Positions 10,160-21,620 are shown, numbered from the stretch's first letter. The stretch is DNA of 64,000 nucleotides from Beta vulgaris subsp. vulgaris (GCF_026745355.1 NC_079204.1:3529103-3593102), one strand, 5' to 3'. Notes: generated by a model not told the origin, from the letters alone. Numbers and translations are program-made.

Positions 10160-10802
10160 TGTTATGCGGAAGCGTTTAATTAAACCAACAATAATCCACA
10201 ACAACCAAGCACACACACAAGAAAAACAAGAAAGCGAATAAATGACACACAAGATTTAACGAGGTTCACTATCAATGTGATAGCTACGTCCTCAAGGCAG
10301 GGAAAAAGATCGCTTCACTATGAACGAGACGATTACAAATACAATAGGCAAGATTCAATTGAATGATTTCAATTGAATCTCAAAGACTCTCTCTAATCTT
10401 CTCTATTGTGTTTTCTCTAATCTCTCTCTAGTATTTTGTGGTTAAGAAACCCTAAATATGACAAAACATATTTATATGAAGTCTAAGATACAAGCCCTAA
10501 GTCGTAAAAAAAAAGAAACCCGAAAAATTTCGCATCCCCGATAGGTGCGGGAGCACCATCATCTGGTGCGGGCGCACCAGCCTGATGTGCGGGCGCACAT
10601 GCCTCGAGTGCGGGAGCACCAAAGTGTTCTGCCTCACTCTTGAAATCTGTCTTAGTGACGTGCGGGAGCACCATTACTTGGTGCGGGCGCACCTGACATG
10701 GTGCGGGCGCACCGACATTTGGTGCGGGCGCACCACTCGTGCCGAGCCATTCTTCTCTCTAGTAAGCTGCTGCCTTCCTCCTTCGGCAAGTCACAACTCA
10801 CA
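10160..10802 (-). repeat. 5' LTR of the gag-only copia element
   Basis: It is 643 bp, with the same ends as the 7382 copy. On the minus strand it is the upstream LTR because the PBS adjoins its left edge at 10159. It carries the second hairpin array (10544-10734). Confidence 0.93.
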
Positions 10803-10807
10803 CAAAC

Positions 10808-11794
10808 TAAAACAATAAAACAAGCAAATGACTTATTTTTAGAAATTCATTTTTTTTTGTTTCTTTCGGCGCAATAAAGAAAATAAATGTAAACAGAAGA
10901 AACTTCTTTACTCTGTTTGGGTGTTGTAAAATATTTCCTTCAAGAAAAATACCCTCTTGAATTCACCCATTGTACTATGTTCCAATTTGTAAGTAATTCA
11001 TCTTAGGCTATGTTTGGTAGCTAAAATATTTAAAGTGTTGAAACGATAATTTTTTTTTGGTACATATCTTGTATAGAATTAGGACTTGTTTTCCCCGGCT
11101 TATTTTCAGTTCAGTTCAGTTGCAATTATTTCAGTTCAATTTTATTCAGTTGCAATCAATTCAATTCAGCTCCATCTATCACTTCTATAAATTATAATGT
11201 ATTCATTTCCTACTTTGACTTTACACGTTTGCAAATGCACTTATTTTACATTAAATATCGTTATCTTTCATTACATATTAGTAAAAATCATAATAATCGA
11301 ATATTAAGAAAGTACTCAATAATACGAGTCAAACAAAACCCCACATAACTATATATTTTCTTATATACTGAGAAAATCTAAAAAGATTATTTCTAATTGT
11401 AAAAAATGTCAGGATTCTAAGTGAGAAAGATAAAAAAAAATACAGAGAAAATACCGAACAACTCATGTTATTGAATATCTTATTAACCTTATGTTCAATA
11501 CTTGCATTGCAATTGCTGCCAATTTCATAGTTTATTTTCAACCAAACATAACCTTCGCCTCTCTATTCGCATTCGTAAAATATTCTCACTCTTTCCACAA
11601 TAATCTTGCAAAAAATAAATTACTAAACTCCTTTAATTTTTATTAGGTTATGAAAAGCTAATGTATCAAATTTATCTCTTTAAAGACTTTGAGAAATCAA
11701 ATATTGAGTATTTGTATTTCCAATAATACAGTGGTATTTGAATTTTTTTACTAGAAAATATCATCCTCACCTGAAAAGAAAAAGAAATCACATA
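10808..11794. other. AT-rich non-coding with a possible MITE remnant
   Basis: No gene. A patch at 11090-11185 repeats TTCAGTTCAGTT and resembles the interior of the Tourist family seen elsewhere in the window. It sits between 'ggctatgtttggt' (about 11004) and 'accaaacataacc' (about 11540), which are inverted repeats and may mark an old element. Confidence 0.45.
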
Positions 11795-11968
11795 CTCCAT
11801 CTGTTCCAATATATAATCTTTGTTTCTTTTTACAGTCTCCCAACATATATTTTTGAATGCAAATATCTTTAATTACATAATAATAAAATTATAAAATTTG
11901 ATATTATAAAACTACACACTGAAACGAATCTAACAAAATCGAAAACTGTATCTTGGGACGAAGAGGAG
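11795..11968. mobile_element. Stowaway-like MITE
   Basis: 174 bp, starting CTCCATCTGTTCC and ending with its inverse GGGACGAAGAGGAG, flanked by TA on both sides. Interior has the common 'aaacgaatctaacaaaatc' stretch of this group. Confidence 0.75.
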
Positions 11969-11970
11969 TA

Positions 11971-12268
11971 CTAGTACTAGCTAGCATGTAAAATAAACCA
12001 GAATTTCAGACCTCAAAAAAGAAATTATCTTAAGGGAAAAATAATATCAATTAATAGAGAGAAAATAACATAATAACATAATAACAATAGTATTATAATA
12101 ATATTCGTAACCAATGTTTTCATCGTTATCAACTACAATTAATCCCTTGAGTTTTTATCTCACGCAAAGAAAAAAAAAACCCCACAAAAATCACAAACAA
12201 AAAAAAAGAAAGAAAAAGAAACCAAATCAAGAACCTAAAATTTACATCTTGACAAAGTACTCCCAAAT
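11971..12268. other. 3' flank of the SAUR gene
   Basis: AT-rich, with A-rich runs. The part near 12268 is likely SAUR 3' UTR. No other feature seen. Confidence 0.5.
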
Positions 12269-12688
12269 TCAAGCCTTAAAGCACAAGAAATTATGATGAT
12301 GATGATGTTGATCATGATGATGATGATGATGATGCGGATAATTCATCATATGATATTCACGATCAATCAAGCCTTGAACATGACGAAATTGCTCCACATG
12401 ACATGGAATAGTAATGGGACCCTTTTGATTAAATCCATACTCTTCTTCAGCTTCTTTAAGAAGATCCAAGAACTTAGGATGATTAGTATAAACAATTGGA
12501 ATTACAAACCTTTCAAGTTTTTCTTCTCCTTCATGTCCAACTAAAACTACCATGCATCCTTTTGGTACACCCTTGATTTCATCTTTGTTACGATGATGAT
12601 GATGATGATGATGATTATGATGATGATGGAGGAGATGAGAGATGTAGAGGTTAAAATTGATCATATGATGTTTTTCACCACTACCCAT
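12269..12688 (-). CDS. SAUR32-like: SAUR32-like small auxin-up RNA protein, His-rich
   Basis: A 139-residue SAUR protein. SAURs are short, quickly induced by auxin, and promote cell expansion, usually by inhibiting PP2C.D phosphatases. The SAUR domain covers about residues 39-109: VPKGCMVVLVG, RFVIPIVYTNHP, FLDLLKEAEEEYGF, then GPITIPCHVEQFRHVQ. The start MGSGEK and C-terminal CFKA match the SAUR32 branch, so I chose ATG 12688 over the 13-codon upstream extension. Single exon, as usual for SAURs. Two polyhistidine tracts (about 21-32 and 119-132) give 31 His in all, encoded by CAT/CAC microsatellites. Arabidopsis SAUR32 has a milder His-rich tail. Subfamily assignment rests on recalled homology. 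Confidence 0.9.
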   Translation of the reverse strand: MGSGEKHHMINFNLYISHLLHHHHNHHHHHHHRNKDEIKGVPKGCMVVLVGHEGEEKLERFVIPIVYTNHPKFLDLLKEAEEEYGFNQKGPITIPCHVEQFRHVQGLIDREYHMMNYPHHHHHHHDQHHHHHNFLCFKA

Positions 12689-12778
12689 ATTGTACGTTGT
12701 TTGCAAATATGAAAAAAAAATAATCAAAGTTTGTGATTTTGAGGGGATTTTAGAGAGAGTTTTAAGAATAATTGTGTG

Positions 12779-12880
12779 TTATAAACAAAAGAGAGAAAAA
12801 GGCCAAGGATCAGAAGAAGAAATTGTAAGATGAAAAAGAGTAAGAGAAGAATTACTTAAAGAAATTGGGATGTTGCTCAT
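12779..12880 (-). other. Upstream ORF in the SAUR leader
   Basis: A 33-codon ORF (ATG at 12880, TAA at 12779-12781) lies in the presumed 5' UTR, ending 90 bp before the SAUR start. It is Ser/Leu-rich (starts MSNIPISLS). It could dampen SAUR translation. Whether the leader is unspliced is not known. Confidence 0.4.
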
Positions 12881-12954
12881 TATAGTTTACACAGAAATTT
12901 ACATATGATTTTTTGGTGGAGATGAAGAAGGATTTGAGGGGTTATATGGTTGTT

Positions 12955-12963
12955 ATTTATATA
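12955..12963 (-). promoter_or_regulatory. Possible TATA box of the SAUR gene
   Basis: TATATAAAT on the minus strand, about 270 bp upstream of the chosen ATG. This leaves a 5' leader of roughly 230-240 bp. Confidence 0.45.
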
Positions 12964-12971
12964 GGGGGGAA

Positions 12972-13267
12972 CCGGGGAAGTTTATTATATGGAGGGTTTT
13001 GGCTTTTTGAGGGTAAAAAAAGGATTTTTGTTTTTATTATTATTATATTTTTGGGTGAGAGTTTCTTATTTTACACTCAAAGTTTTTTTTATTTTTTTTA
13101 TAAATATATATTATGAAATTATTGAAAGAGTAGAGTTTCCTTAATAGAGATTGCTATCGTTTGGTATCATTACCAATTTTAAGTTATTTTTTACCTTTTT
13201 AAAAAAGATTTTATATATCTTAAAATAAGATATAGTCCCTTTATTCTCCTCCAATAGATACCTTTGA
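12972..13267. other. SAUR upstream region
   Basis: AT-rich with poly(T) runs. No auxin response element pair could be defined with confidence. Confidence 0.4.
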
Positions 13268-13494
13268 AACCTGATCCTCTACAATTTTAATACAACTCTA
13301 CCAGTAAGGTAGATTTTTATTTCAACCATGCGTTTTAAAATCAAGGGTTCATATTGGTGACAAGGGCACAATTTGATGAAAAAAATAGAGGAGATTTGGA
13401 AAAGATAATATATAAGCTATTGATTTTTTATTCAATTACTGATATTGTTCAAACTCTATCTTCTAGAGTTATTTTAGAACTCTAAAGGATCCAA
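13268..13494. mobile_element. MITE, family 'GGATCCTCTAGAG', copy 1
   Basis: A short element whose right end (gagttattttagaactctaaaggatccaaac) is inverted relative to its left end (cctgatcctctacaattttaata). A second copy in the other orientation lies at 56478-56688 and shares end and inner blocks, including 'gatattgttcaaactctatctt'. Superfamily not determined. Confidence 0.6.
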
Positions 13495-14681
13495 ACAAAT
13501 AGACTTCCCACATCTCTTTTTCAAGTTTATGAATACGTTTTTTGTATCATTAATCTCTCTAGTTACCTATTAGTCAAAATCATAAAAGTTTGATTTTCGT
13601 TATGAGACGAATCAAATCATACTGTAGGAAGATTTTATTTCCTTATAAATAATGGCAAAATTAAAATGAGAAGCCTATCGAGGGACAGAGGAAAACAAAA
13701 AAACTTAATTTTTTCATTCATATTTCTAATTTTTAAATAATTAAATAAAAAACACTATAGATTCTTAATTATTTTTTTTTCTTTTGTTAACAAAAAATAT
13801 CAAAACAGACGCTCTAGTATCAATATAACAGTAGACCTAGTCACTAAATGGAATAAACTAGTTACCGAAAGAAATTAACATGGTCACTATTAGCTTATTC
13901 TTTTTTTAATATTAGGCTACTATTACCTAATTTTAATTTAAAAGTCGGCGATCTCTTACAAAACAAACTCTTTGTTGTTGAAGGGAGAATGTAATTATAT
14001 AATACGTAGTAGTACTTAGTTAAGTTTAGAACTTAGGACGGTTGGTAGGATATAAATTAAAAAATTATAATTGACTTTGTGACTTTTACTAGGCAATGGA
14101 AACTAGAATTGTGTATTGCAATTTGCCAGAGATGAATGTTGCTGTCTCTAGAGAGAGAAAGAAGTGTGGAGAAAGGAAATAAAAAATACCCTTTAAAATA
14201 GGGAATAAATCGTGTGGGGTTGCACCAAATTAAACAAAAAGAAGGAAAAAAATCGTGTGGGGTTGACCTATAGGCTCGATATTCTTATGTGGTGTGGCTC
14301 TTACAAGATGTCCTCATTCCTTTTCATTTAGTGGCTACAAGACTCACCTTTTACTTTCATCTTTTTTATTTAAAAAAATAAATAAAGTTATGTAATCTTT
14401 TTATCCTATTTTCAAGAATAATATATGTATGTGGAGGTTTTTAAAAAAGGAAATTGGTCCTATCACAACTTTTACAAATTTTATGGTAGAGTTTATATAA
14501 AGGGATTGAGTGATTATATAAACGTCAAAAGAATTTGTAAATAAAGAAAAGAAGAATCGTCCTTAATATAGAAAAAGATTGAGTGATTATATCAAGAGAT
14601 AGTCGCTTTACTAGTGATTCAATGTTCTTGATTAATCTTGATTAATTATATGTCCAACGATAATTACTTTCAAGTCTTTTA
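13495..14681. other. AT-rich non-coding, includes a four-copy MITE
   Basis: The MITE at 13804-13957 is annotated separately. Two 'aatcgtgtggggttg' repeats sit at about 14207 and 14250. No coding potential recognised. Confidence 0.5.
13804..13957. mobile_element. Short MITE, family 'AGAGACGGTC', copy 2
   Basis: About 150 bp, degraded at its left end. Retains 'aaactagttaccgaaagaaattaa' and ends GGCGATCTCTTACAAAACAAA as in copy 4. Confidence 0.6.
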
Positions 14682-14683
14682 TA

Positions 14684-15060
14684 CTCCCTCCGTCCCATAA
14701 TATAAGTCCTATTTCCTTATAAGGTGTCCCAAAATATAATTCTTATTTCTATTTTCAATCAATAATTATTCCCAAAATACCCTCATGAAAATAGTTTAAT
14801 TTCCAAAATGTCATCATAATTTCAGCTTCCAATGCACCATTATTAATGACAAAATGGAATCTTTTACCCCATTGAACTCCTCTACACATTAAACCATGCA
14901 ACATTAAATGACAATTTTTATTTTTTAGTTAAAAGAAAAAAATCAATGCAAGTGTTTCTCAATAAAAATAGCTTTTTTTATTCAAATAAAACAAGATTCC
15001 ATTTAACCTTAATTCCCGCGTAAAAACAGAATCAGGACTTATATTATGGGACGGAGGGAG
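14684..15060. mobile_element. Stowaway-type MITE (Tc1/mariner)
   Basis: 377 bp with near-perfect terminal inverted repeats (CTCCCTCCGTCCCATAATAT at the left end, inverse at the right) and TA duplications at 14682 and 15061. No transposase. Confidence 0.9.
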
Positions 15061-15062
15061 TA

Positions 15063-15634
15063 TTTATTAATGGAGTCATATAAAAAAATGAAAATAATGT
15101 AGCTCATCATCATCTTATTGATCTTCAATATTGAGCAATGTTAAGAGAATTGATTTTTCCATCTTCGATTCTTATATGTTGTACATACTTGACGATGTAC
15201 TGATAGAATGGCTGAAAGAAACTCATAAAATTCTACTTATTTACATTGTTGTTTTACGTACTTCATTTTCTAGTAGATTTGTACTATAATTAGCTGTGTT
15301 AATATATTATTTCATTTCAAATACGACATTAGGACACTAAAAATCTTCTCGATTGTTGATTTTAGTTCCTTTTCCTTTGCTTGATTGTCCCCTATAAAAT
15401 CATATATTTCTTGCCATTTCAAATGATATTGGATTCCTAAAGTAGTTATAAGAAGATTACAGTGTAGTAAAAAGTAGAAACAAATCTCCTTCCCATTAGT
15501 GCACTTTCTTTCCCTCCTTTTTGCTGATTTTTAATGTACTCAATACATTTTCCATCATAATAAAAGAAATAAAATACTCAAAACATTTTGATTCCCAATT
15601 TTTTTTAAGCATGTATATTCAGTGAGTAAATTAA
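15063..15634. other. Non-coding spacer
   Basis: AT-rich, no feature seen. Confidence 0.5.
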
Positions 15635-15637
15635 TAA

Positions 15638-15751
15638 GGGCATGTTCTCCCCAATTTATTTTCAGTTCAGCTCTGCTCTGGACAATACTTTTACTATCAC
15701 ATATCACTATTCATTTCAGTTCAGTTGTTTTATGCCAAAGAGAATATGCCC
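15638..15751. mobile_element. Tourist-type MITE (GGGCCTGTTCTC family)
   Basis: 114 bp, starting GGGCATGTTCTCCCC and ending GAGAATATGCCC, with TTCAGTTCAGTT in the interior and 'gttttatgcc' near the end. Left flank TAA, right flank TTG, so the 3 bp duplication is decayed. Confidence 0.75.
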
Positions 15752-18571
15752 TTGATACACATTCCTCACTCGAAACCGATGGTAATACATTTGATTTTCA
15801 ATTTTTTTTAACCTTGACTGATTGAGTATCCGATTGAAAGAATTTAATATTGGTTACGTGCAACTTTGACCAAAACCCGACAAAAAGCCAACTTGAGTTA
15901 CTTTTTTTTATCAAGCTTTTATGAAACCCTATCTAGAACTACATATGCTTAATGTTATGAAATTATGAAAATGAGAGAGAGGAGAAATCAGAGTAAGGGA
16001 GTTTCGTCCTTACTTAAATTGAACTTATTAGACCTAACAGTGTACGATAAAGAGACAATTGTTTTAAAAAATCGTATAACCTTTTGAGATCTACACTATC
16101 ATAGATTCAAAAAAAATTGAAAAAAGTTACTAAAAATATATAAGTTCAACATCCAAATAAATTTTATTTGGCACCTCGATATCGACTCATCACCTCTCGG
16201 GGTTGAAGAAGGTACAAGGGTTATCAATTTAGAAACACTTTTTTATATGACCTGTTCTTCAATTTTACATTTGCTTATGACGGAAAAAACTTTATCTACC
16301 CAGTGGGTCAACAACCCACTATTAATAGAAATAAATAAATAGTGGAATCCAACTCATCAGTTATAATAGTTTTTTAATGCTTTATTTCTAGTGGGTTAAC
16401 TACCCATTGGGTAGATGTAGTATTGCCCGCTTATGACTTATGGGTTATGAGTTTGAGCTAAATGAATATTAATAACATGAAAATGTCAAACGATAGTGGG
16501 AAACAATAATTACGGAGAGAAAGTCAAATAAAGGAGGCAGTTACCCAAAACAATAGAAATAAGCACTGTGAACAGAGGTTATGAATTGAAATTTTAAGCT
16601 AAGCAATAATAATAAGTGTAAGATTTTTAGGTGGTCGAAAATTTCTAATAAATTAAAGGGTGGATCACGTAACAATGAGTGGCTACCGCATGACATCAAC
16701 TTTAAACAAATGGGCAATGGTGAAATAGCAATTTAGTTAATCTTCCGCCGACATCGACATCTAAACAGCTAAGTAATGGTCCTATTATCACAACTCGAAC
16801 CGACTTCATGTTTAAGCTGGTTGTGTATTTGTGACATTCATGATTCCTACTTCCTATAACTATACGACGGTGGCGGGTAAATATGGGCAAAAATAATAAA
16901 GGCAACTGACGATTATTTTCAAAAGTTTAAACAATGAAACTTTAATGAATTTTATGTTCTCATTATTCCGTCCCTTACACTTTACTACTGATTCGAATGT
17001 TTATTTTTGTCTAATTTTCAAACAATTTAAAATAAATATATTTTGGGATCCTTATATTTTGAGGGACCTATTATGTTGCCGTGATTGCATGGACCAAGAA
17101 TCACTCTTGCTATATGATAAATCATGAAATAACGTATACATGTAATGAATTAGAATGTCGAAATACAAATCCCCCTTATAGGAATGCACCTGATTGAGGA
17201 GGATGATTGTTTCAATTTTAGGTTAAGTAGAAGAGGAATTTAATGGTGAATTGTTGGTACAAACTATCACATAAATATGAGAGAGAGAGCTCGCACGCGC
17301 ACAAGGAAATGGGAAAATTAGGGTGGGGAAAATGAAAAAGGGTTTGAAGAGGTCAAATGATGTAACGTGACAAACACCAGAAAAAACAAAAGTCAATGTC
17401 GAAAACCGGCATAAGGTATCTGTCAACAACAAAATTGCAAAAACTTAAAAGTTAAAAGGTAGTTTCCGACAAAAAAAAAATAAAATTGATATATACACAT
17501 GTTTTTTTATATCTTTATCATCTGAAGTGATATCACTATTACGGAAGCAAAACATTTGCAATACAAAGATCTTCCATTTTAAGTAATAAGTAAATCTAAG
17601 AATTATGCAAGAAATAGTAGGTATAATTTCATGAATGTTTGACTTGGAAAATTTATACAAGACATGCATACTACGTAATCACGTATGATTGACTTAGAAA
17701 AATTCATCATCGAGCTTATTATATCACTTGAATATTCAAAGTCAGATTATTGTTGGTTGCCTCAAAAGTTTGAAAGGAATGAGAAATTCAAAGATCGAAA
17801 CATAGATATGCAAAAAGTTGATCAAATTGTCACAACAAATCATTCACGAGATTCTAAATCCTTTTGATCCCATGAAAGGAGAACATATTTTGATGCAAAA
17901 ATTTGTCACCACAGTTTGGTGTTACCAAATCCTAAATTTCAGAAGTTGAAATAATTACATAGGTAGTCTTATTATTTAGAAAAAAAAGAAGACATCTTAA
18001 TGTAAAATATGATTTCACACACTATACAAATAAGTATATGCGCACCTTCATTGCTTTATTTATTAAAATATGTGTAGTTTTTTATTTTCAATGGTAAGGA
18101 GAAAAATTGTGACCAAATCTCAACTCTGTACAATCTCTTATTTTGATTATATTTGCGAATCATATACTCGTGAGCACGTGGAGGAAAAAGTAAGGGAATC
18201 TGCACGATTGCTTGACAACATGAGAGCCTATACGTGTATGATAAAAGTACGTGTAAATATTATCTTACACCTTTTTTTTAATGTTGTCAAAATTATTTAT
18301 GAAATTTAGCTTCCAAAAGACTAAGTGCTATTTGCAATTTTTTTCATCAACATAAGTGGTAGTATTTATATTTTTTTTTCAAATAATACTACCAAGTACC
18401 AATTTTTACATTTTTAGTAATACTCCAAGTACCAATAAGGGCTCTTAAACAAATTGGGTTGGGACTTGGGTTAAGATGTCAGGGTAGTATTTGATTGACA
18501 ATCAATGTGTTAATATCCCTTGCATCAAACCTAGCCTATCTAATACATAGACTTGAAAATCTTAATCATAA
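15752..18571. other. Long AT-rich stretch without genes
   Basis: Only short chance ORFs. A foldback MITE at 16295-16415 is annotated. The ORF at 18070-18309 has no recognised domain and unremarkable composition. Nothing else identified. Confidence 0.5.
16295..16415. mobile_element. Foldback MITE
   Basis: 121 bp with inverted ends: TCTACCCAGTGGGT at the left, ACCCATTGGGTAGA at the right. A second inverted pair, CCCACTA..AGAAATAAA / TTTATTTCTAGTGGG, lies just inside. About a third of it on each side can pair into a hairpin. Confidence 0.75.
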
Positions 18572-19067
18572 GTGCTATATATAGCAAAAAAAAAAAGCTA
18601 TATACAACATTTAAAATTATGCCTAACTTAACCATGGTTAATTTTTTTTTTTTTTTTTAATAATATAATTTCACAACTATTAGTCACCCCATAGCAAATT
18701 TGAGAATATAATTTCACTCACCACAAATGCTTTTTCCTTCACCACATAAATACTCTCTCGTCGCTGCACCCATTTTTTTTTTATTATAATTGAGCTTCAA
18801 TTATGGAGGTCGCTTTAATAAATAATAATAATAATTAATAACAGCAGTTCGATGAGTCTCAATTGTTTAAATTTCAAATTTATTGTCATATTATTCAAAA
18901 TTGGTAGGTCATATTTTATATTTTTCAGGTTGTGATTACCGAAATGAGGTCATTTGTCATAGATGACCCCCCCAAGCGGGGTCATTTGTTTAGGGGGTCA
19001 TTTGTCATAGATCAGTCTATTAATATATTTTGCTGTATTTAGCCTTTCTTTTTGCTGTATATAGCAC
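18572..19067. mobile_element. Terminal-inverted-repeat element, unclassified
   Basis: Ends GTGCTATATATAGCAAAAA and its inverse TTTTTGCTGTATATAGCAC bound 496 bp. A second set of 'gctatata/gctgtattt' motifs lies just inside both ends. The interior repeats 'ggtcatttgt' three times (18951-19010). No ORF and no clear target duplication. Confidence 0.6.
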
Positions 19068-19327
19068 AATTTATTGCCTCAAACCTAACTTACTCTAATA
19101 ATCTTAATTTCTTCCGTTTAATAACTTTTTTTTACTCTAATAAGCCTAAAATTTTGGACGAACTAAACGTTTATACATATAGTGTATGTTGTAGTAAGTG
19201 ATGTAGCTTGGACATGATAATTTTAATTTAACCCATTTAAGAAAATGGATTAATAAGATCAATCTATTAAAATAAATAAGCTAGAATCCAAATCTCAACT
19301 CATTATTATTCATTTTACTTCGGGTCT

Positions 19328-19733
19328 TTTTTTTGCCCCCTACTGGGACCTCATGGTAAGATGATGGATTCTACGAGACCGAAGTCTCTCGTAGGTTTAC
19401 CCGGCCTGGATTTGCAGGTAGTAGTGTGCACAAACCGGCCCGACCGGAATTTGGACCAATTCACAAAAAATTCTAATTCCAAGTTTTAGATCCGGTCCAA
19501 TCCAAATGCGGAAAATTTCGGTCGAAGAAAAAGACAGATTTCGATCCACCGGTCCAGCCGGTTCCTGTTCTGTGCTGGACCGATGCACACCGTTATTTGC
19601 AGGCAGACACTTTGAGAGTGGGAGGTGGTGAGGGAAAATCCTTTCGTAAAGGTGCGGCTAGTGGGGATCGAACCCCTAACCTTAAAATTGAAAAGTTATT
19701 TTCTTATCATTAGGACAAGCTAAACGTGGTATT
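19328..19733 (-). mobile_element. tRNA-derived SINE, split by a MITE
   Basis: On the minus strand, TAGCTTGTCCTAATGAT (A-box-like, about 19715-19731) and GGGGTTCGATCCCCAC (B box, about 19661-19676) form an RNA polymerase III promoter. The tail is an A run (T run at 19328-19336 on plus). The body is interrupted at 19419-19594 by another element. Not a functional tRNA gene: no acceptor stem folds. Confidence 0.7.
19419..19594. mobile_element. Small DNA transposon nested in the SINE
   Basis: 176 bp flanked by the direct repeat ATTTGCAGG (19410-19418 and 19595-19603). Ends carry AGTGTGCAC and its inverse GATGCACACC. Interior is rich in ACCGG/CCGGT pairs. An 8-9 bp duplication fits hAT or MULE. 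Confidence 0.7.
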
Positions 19734-19739
19734 TCGGTT

Positions 19740-20610
19740 CGTTATGGGTCAACTTTACCCAACCATAGTATCAACCACAAGAGTACAAGACAACTATTGA
19801 GAACAAAGACAGAGAAAACAAGTAATACATCCCATGTGATTACCTGATTGGTTGAAGTAGAAGGGTATTCATTTATTCAAGGATTGTCACAAAAGTTCGT
19901 TGCAAGAGATTTGGAAAAAAAGAAAAGAAGGAAGGTCTAGTCGTCCACACCTAAATCATAAATCATAATGGTCAACAGACACGGCACCGCTATGCCTCCG
20001 TAAAGCTTAGCTTAGCTTATTCGACAAGTTAAAGAGGAACTTGTTAGTTGTTACTACTTGTGTTTGTTTGTTTTTGCGGTGATTCATACAACTACCATTC
20101 ACATATAAACTGTGCATATAATGATATAATTGCTTCTATCTACGGTTTCTTTACATTATTACTTACATCGTTATTTGTAACTGTTGCAAGTAAAGTGCAT
20201 AAGCTTTGGCCTATCCATAATTCAATTTCATACATATCCTTTCCTTGTTTTCCGATGATGTATCATGCATGTGATGTAAACATACCATATACGAAACTCT
20301 ATTTGCATAATTTTGAAATGATATTGTTTATTTATCCTATTTTTTAACTTTTTAAGAATGTTCGTTAGCTTTTTCTCAAGAGATTAATGAGAAAAAAAAA
20401 AAGAAAAATACACATGTTATCGTCAAAGTTTGAAAGTTGATAGTTTTAAAGCATATTTTATGATGAAACCAACGAGATAGATTATTCTACATGATAGTTT
20501 TCATTCTATGTATATATCAATGAGTTTTTACGGTCAAAGTTCAGGAATTTTAATCTATAAAAGAAAATAGGTAAGTAATTATTAGAAGCGAAGTGAATAT
20601 ATTTATTATC
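19740..20610. other. AT-rich non-coding
   Basis: The open frame at 20048-20347 shows no recognised domain. No other feature. Confidence 0.45.
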
Positions 20611-20611
20611 A

Positions 20612-21210
20612 CACTACAAAAATAATGCAATCTACCAACAATTAAAATTTGTTGCTATTAACATTGGTTAATGACAATAATGACCAATAATATTATTTCT
20701 GCTAAATTAGATGAGAGTTTAGTCCATTTATAAGCCAAAAAGAGGCTACATACTAAACCAGTTGGTAATAATAGGAGAAGCCCCTTAACTTTAGTTTATA
20801 AGGTTGTAATTTTCTCATCTTTCACCAATGTAGAACAACTTACATAAAATATCGATGAGATTTTTTGTCCACTATGCTCCTAAATGACAACAAATCGAGA
20901 TTATAATCCCGTACCATCTAGGAACAAATATTGAGATGATTTGTTCCGAATATCAACAAATTAGGTTTTTGCCAACGAAGTTGGTAGTTGCTGAATAGCA
21001 ACAAATAGAAAGATATGATATCATCTAGAGACAAATCGTAAAATGACTAGTTTTCAATAGAAACAAATTGAAAATATGGTACCATCGTTTAATTGAGGCC
21101 TTAAATAAAAAATATCACTTTTAATTAGGCAACGAAAAATATAATCGATGTTGCTATTTATCAACAGTCTACAAATTTGTTGCCAAACTTTATTTCTATA
21201 ACATTTTTAT
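20612..21210. mobile_element. Non-autonomous CACTA-like element, degraded
   Basis: Starts CACTACAAAAATAATGC, the classic CACTA (En/Spm) end. The region has several subterminal motifs of the type 'caacaaattg / gacaacaaatcg'. Near 21160-21207 the sequence 'caaatttgttgccaaactttatttctat' is a decayed inverse of the left end. No transposase. The right boundary is approximate. Confidence 0.5.
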
Positions 21211-21336
21211 CTTTGTCATGTTATAACATGGCCTAATCACACCCATGGATTCCAATTGCAACCAAAAGTCAGTATCAATATGTCCTTTTACTGACGTCAA
21301 ATTAACTATGAAGTATGCTTAAAGCTGAATAAACTA

Positions 21337-21620
21337 CTCCCTCCGTCTTTTTTTATTTGCTACATTTTGCCATTTAGGGGTGTTTCAATTTATTTGCTAC
21401 ATTTGCAAATATTTCCATATATAGTACATAGGTCCCACACTTTATTTACAAATTTGCCATCACTCCCTTCTTGATTTTGTAAATGTTTCCATATATAATA
21501 CATAGGTCCCACAATTTACCTATTTGCTTTTTTGTTAATTCCATTTATGTCAATGATTCCCACTCCCTCCTTGGTCTTTGTGAAAAAGTGCTTGTAGCAA
21601 ATAAAAAAAGACGGAGGGAG
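21337..21620. mobile_element. Stowaway-type MITE
   Basis: 284 bp. Ends CTCCCTCCGTCTTTTTTTAT and inverse ATAAAAAAAGACGGAGGGAG, with TA at both flanks. Contains an internal duplication of 'atttccatatatagtacataggtccca'. Confidence 0.9.

Larger units (their letters stand above)
7382..10802 (-). mobile_element. Internally deleted copia element, gag retained, pol lost
   Basis: A 3.4 kb insertion with long LTRs (7382-8029 and 10160-10802), canonical TG...CA ends and a perfect 5 bp target duplication CAAAC (7377-7381 and 10803-10807). On the minus strand the 5' LTR is followed after two bases by TGGTATCAAGAGC, an initiator-Met PBS. The interior of only 2.1 kb encodes gag and the protease/pre-integrase start. 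It then runs into non-coding sequence up to a purine-rich tract next to the 3' LTR. Integrase, RT and RNase H are absent, so it is non-autonomous. Confidence 0.93.

Noticed and set aside
7771..10734. CRISPR-like array (regular short repeats with spacers)
   Set aside because: Repeats are 14 bp hairpins with very short variable spacers, duplicated exactly in two LTRs of a plant retrotransposon.
12293..12544. Plus-strand frame starting with many Met
   Set aside because: Antisense of the SAUR His codons (CAT read as ATG).
19661..19731. tRNA gene
   Set aside because: A and B boxes are present but no cloverleaf or acceptor stem can form; it is a SINE head.
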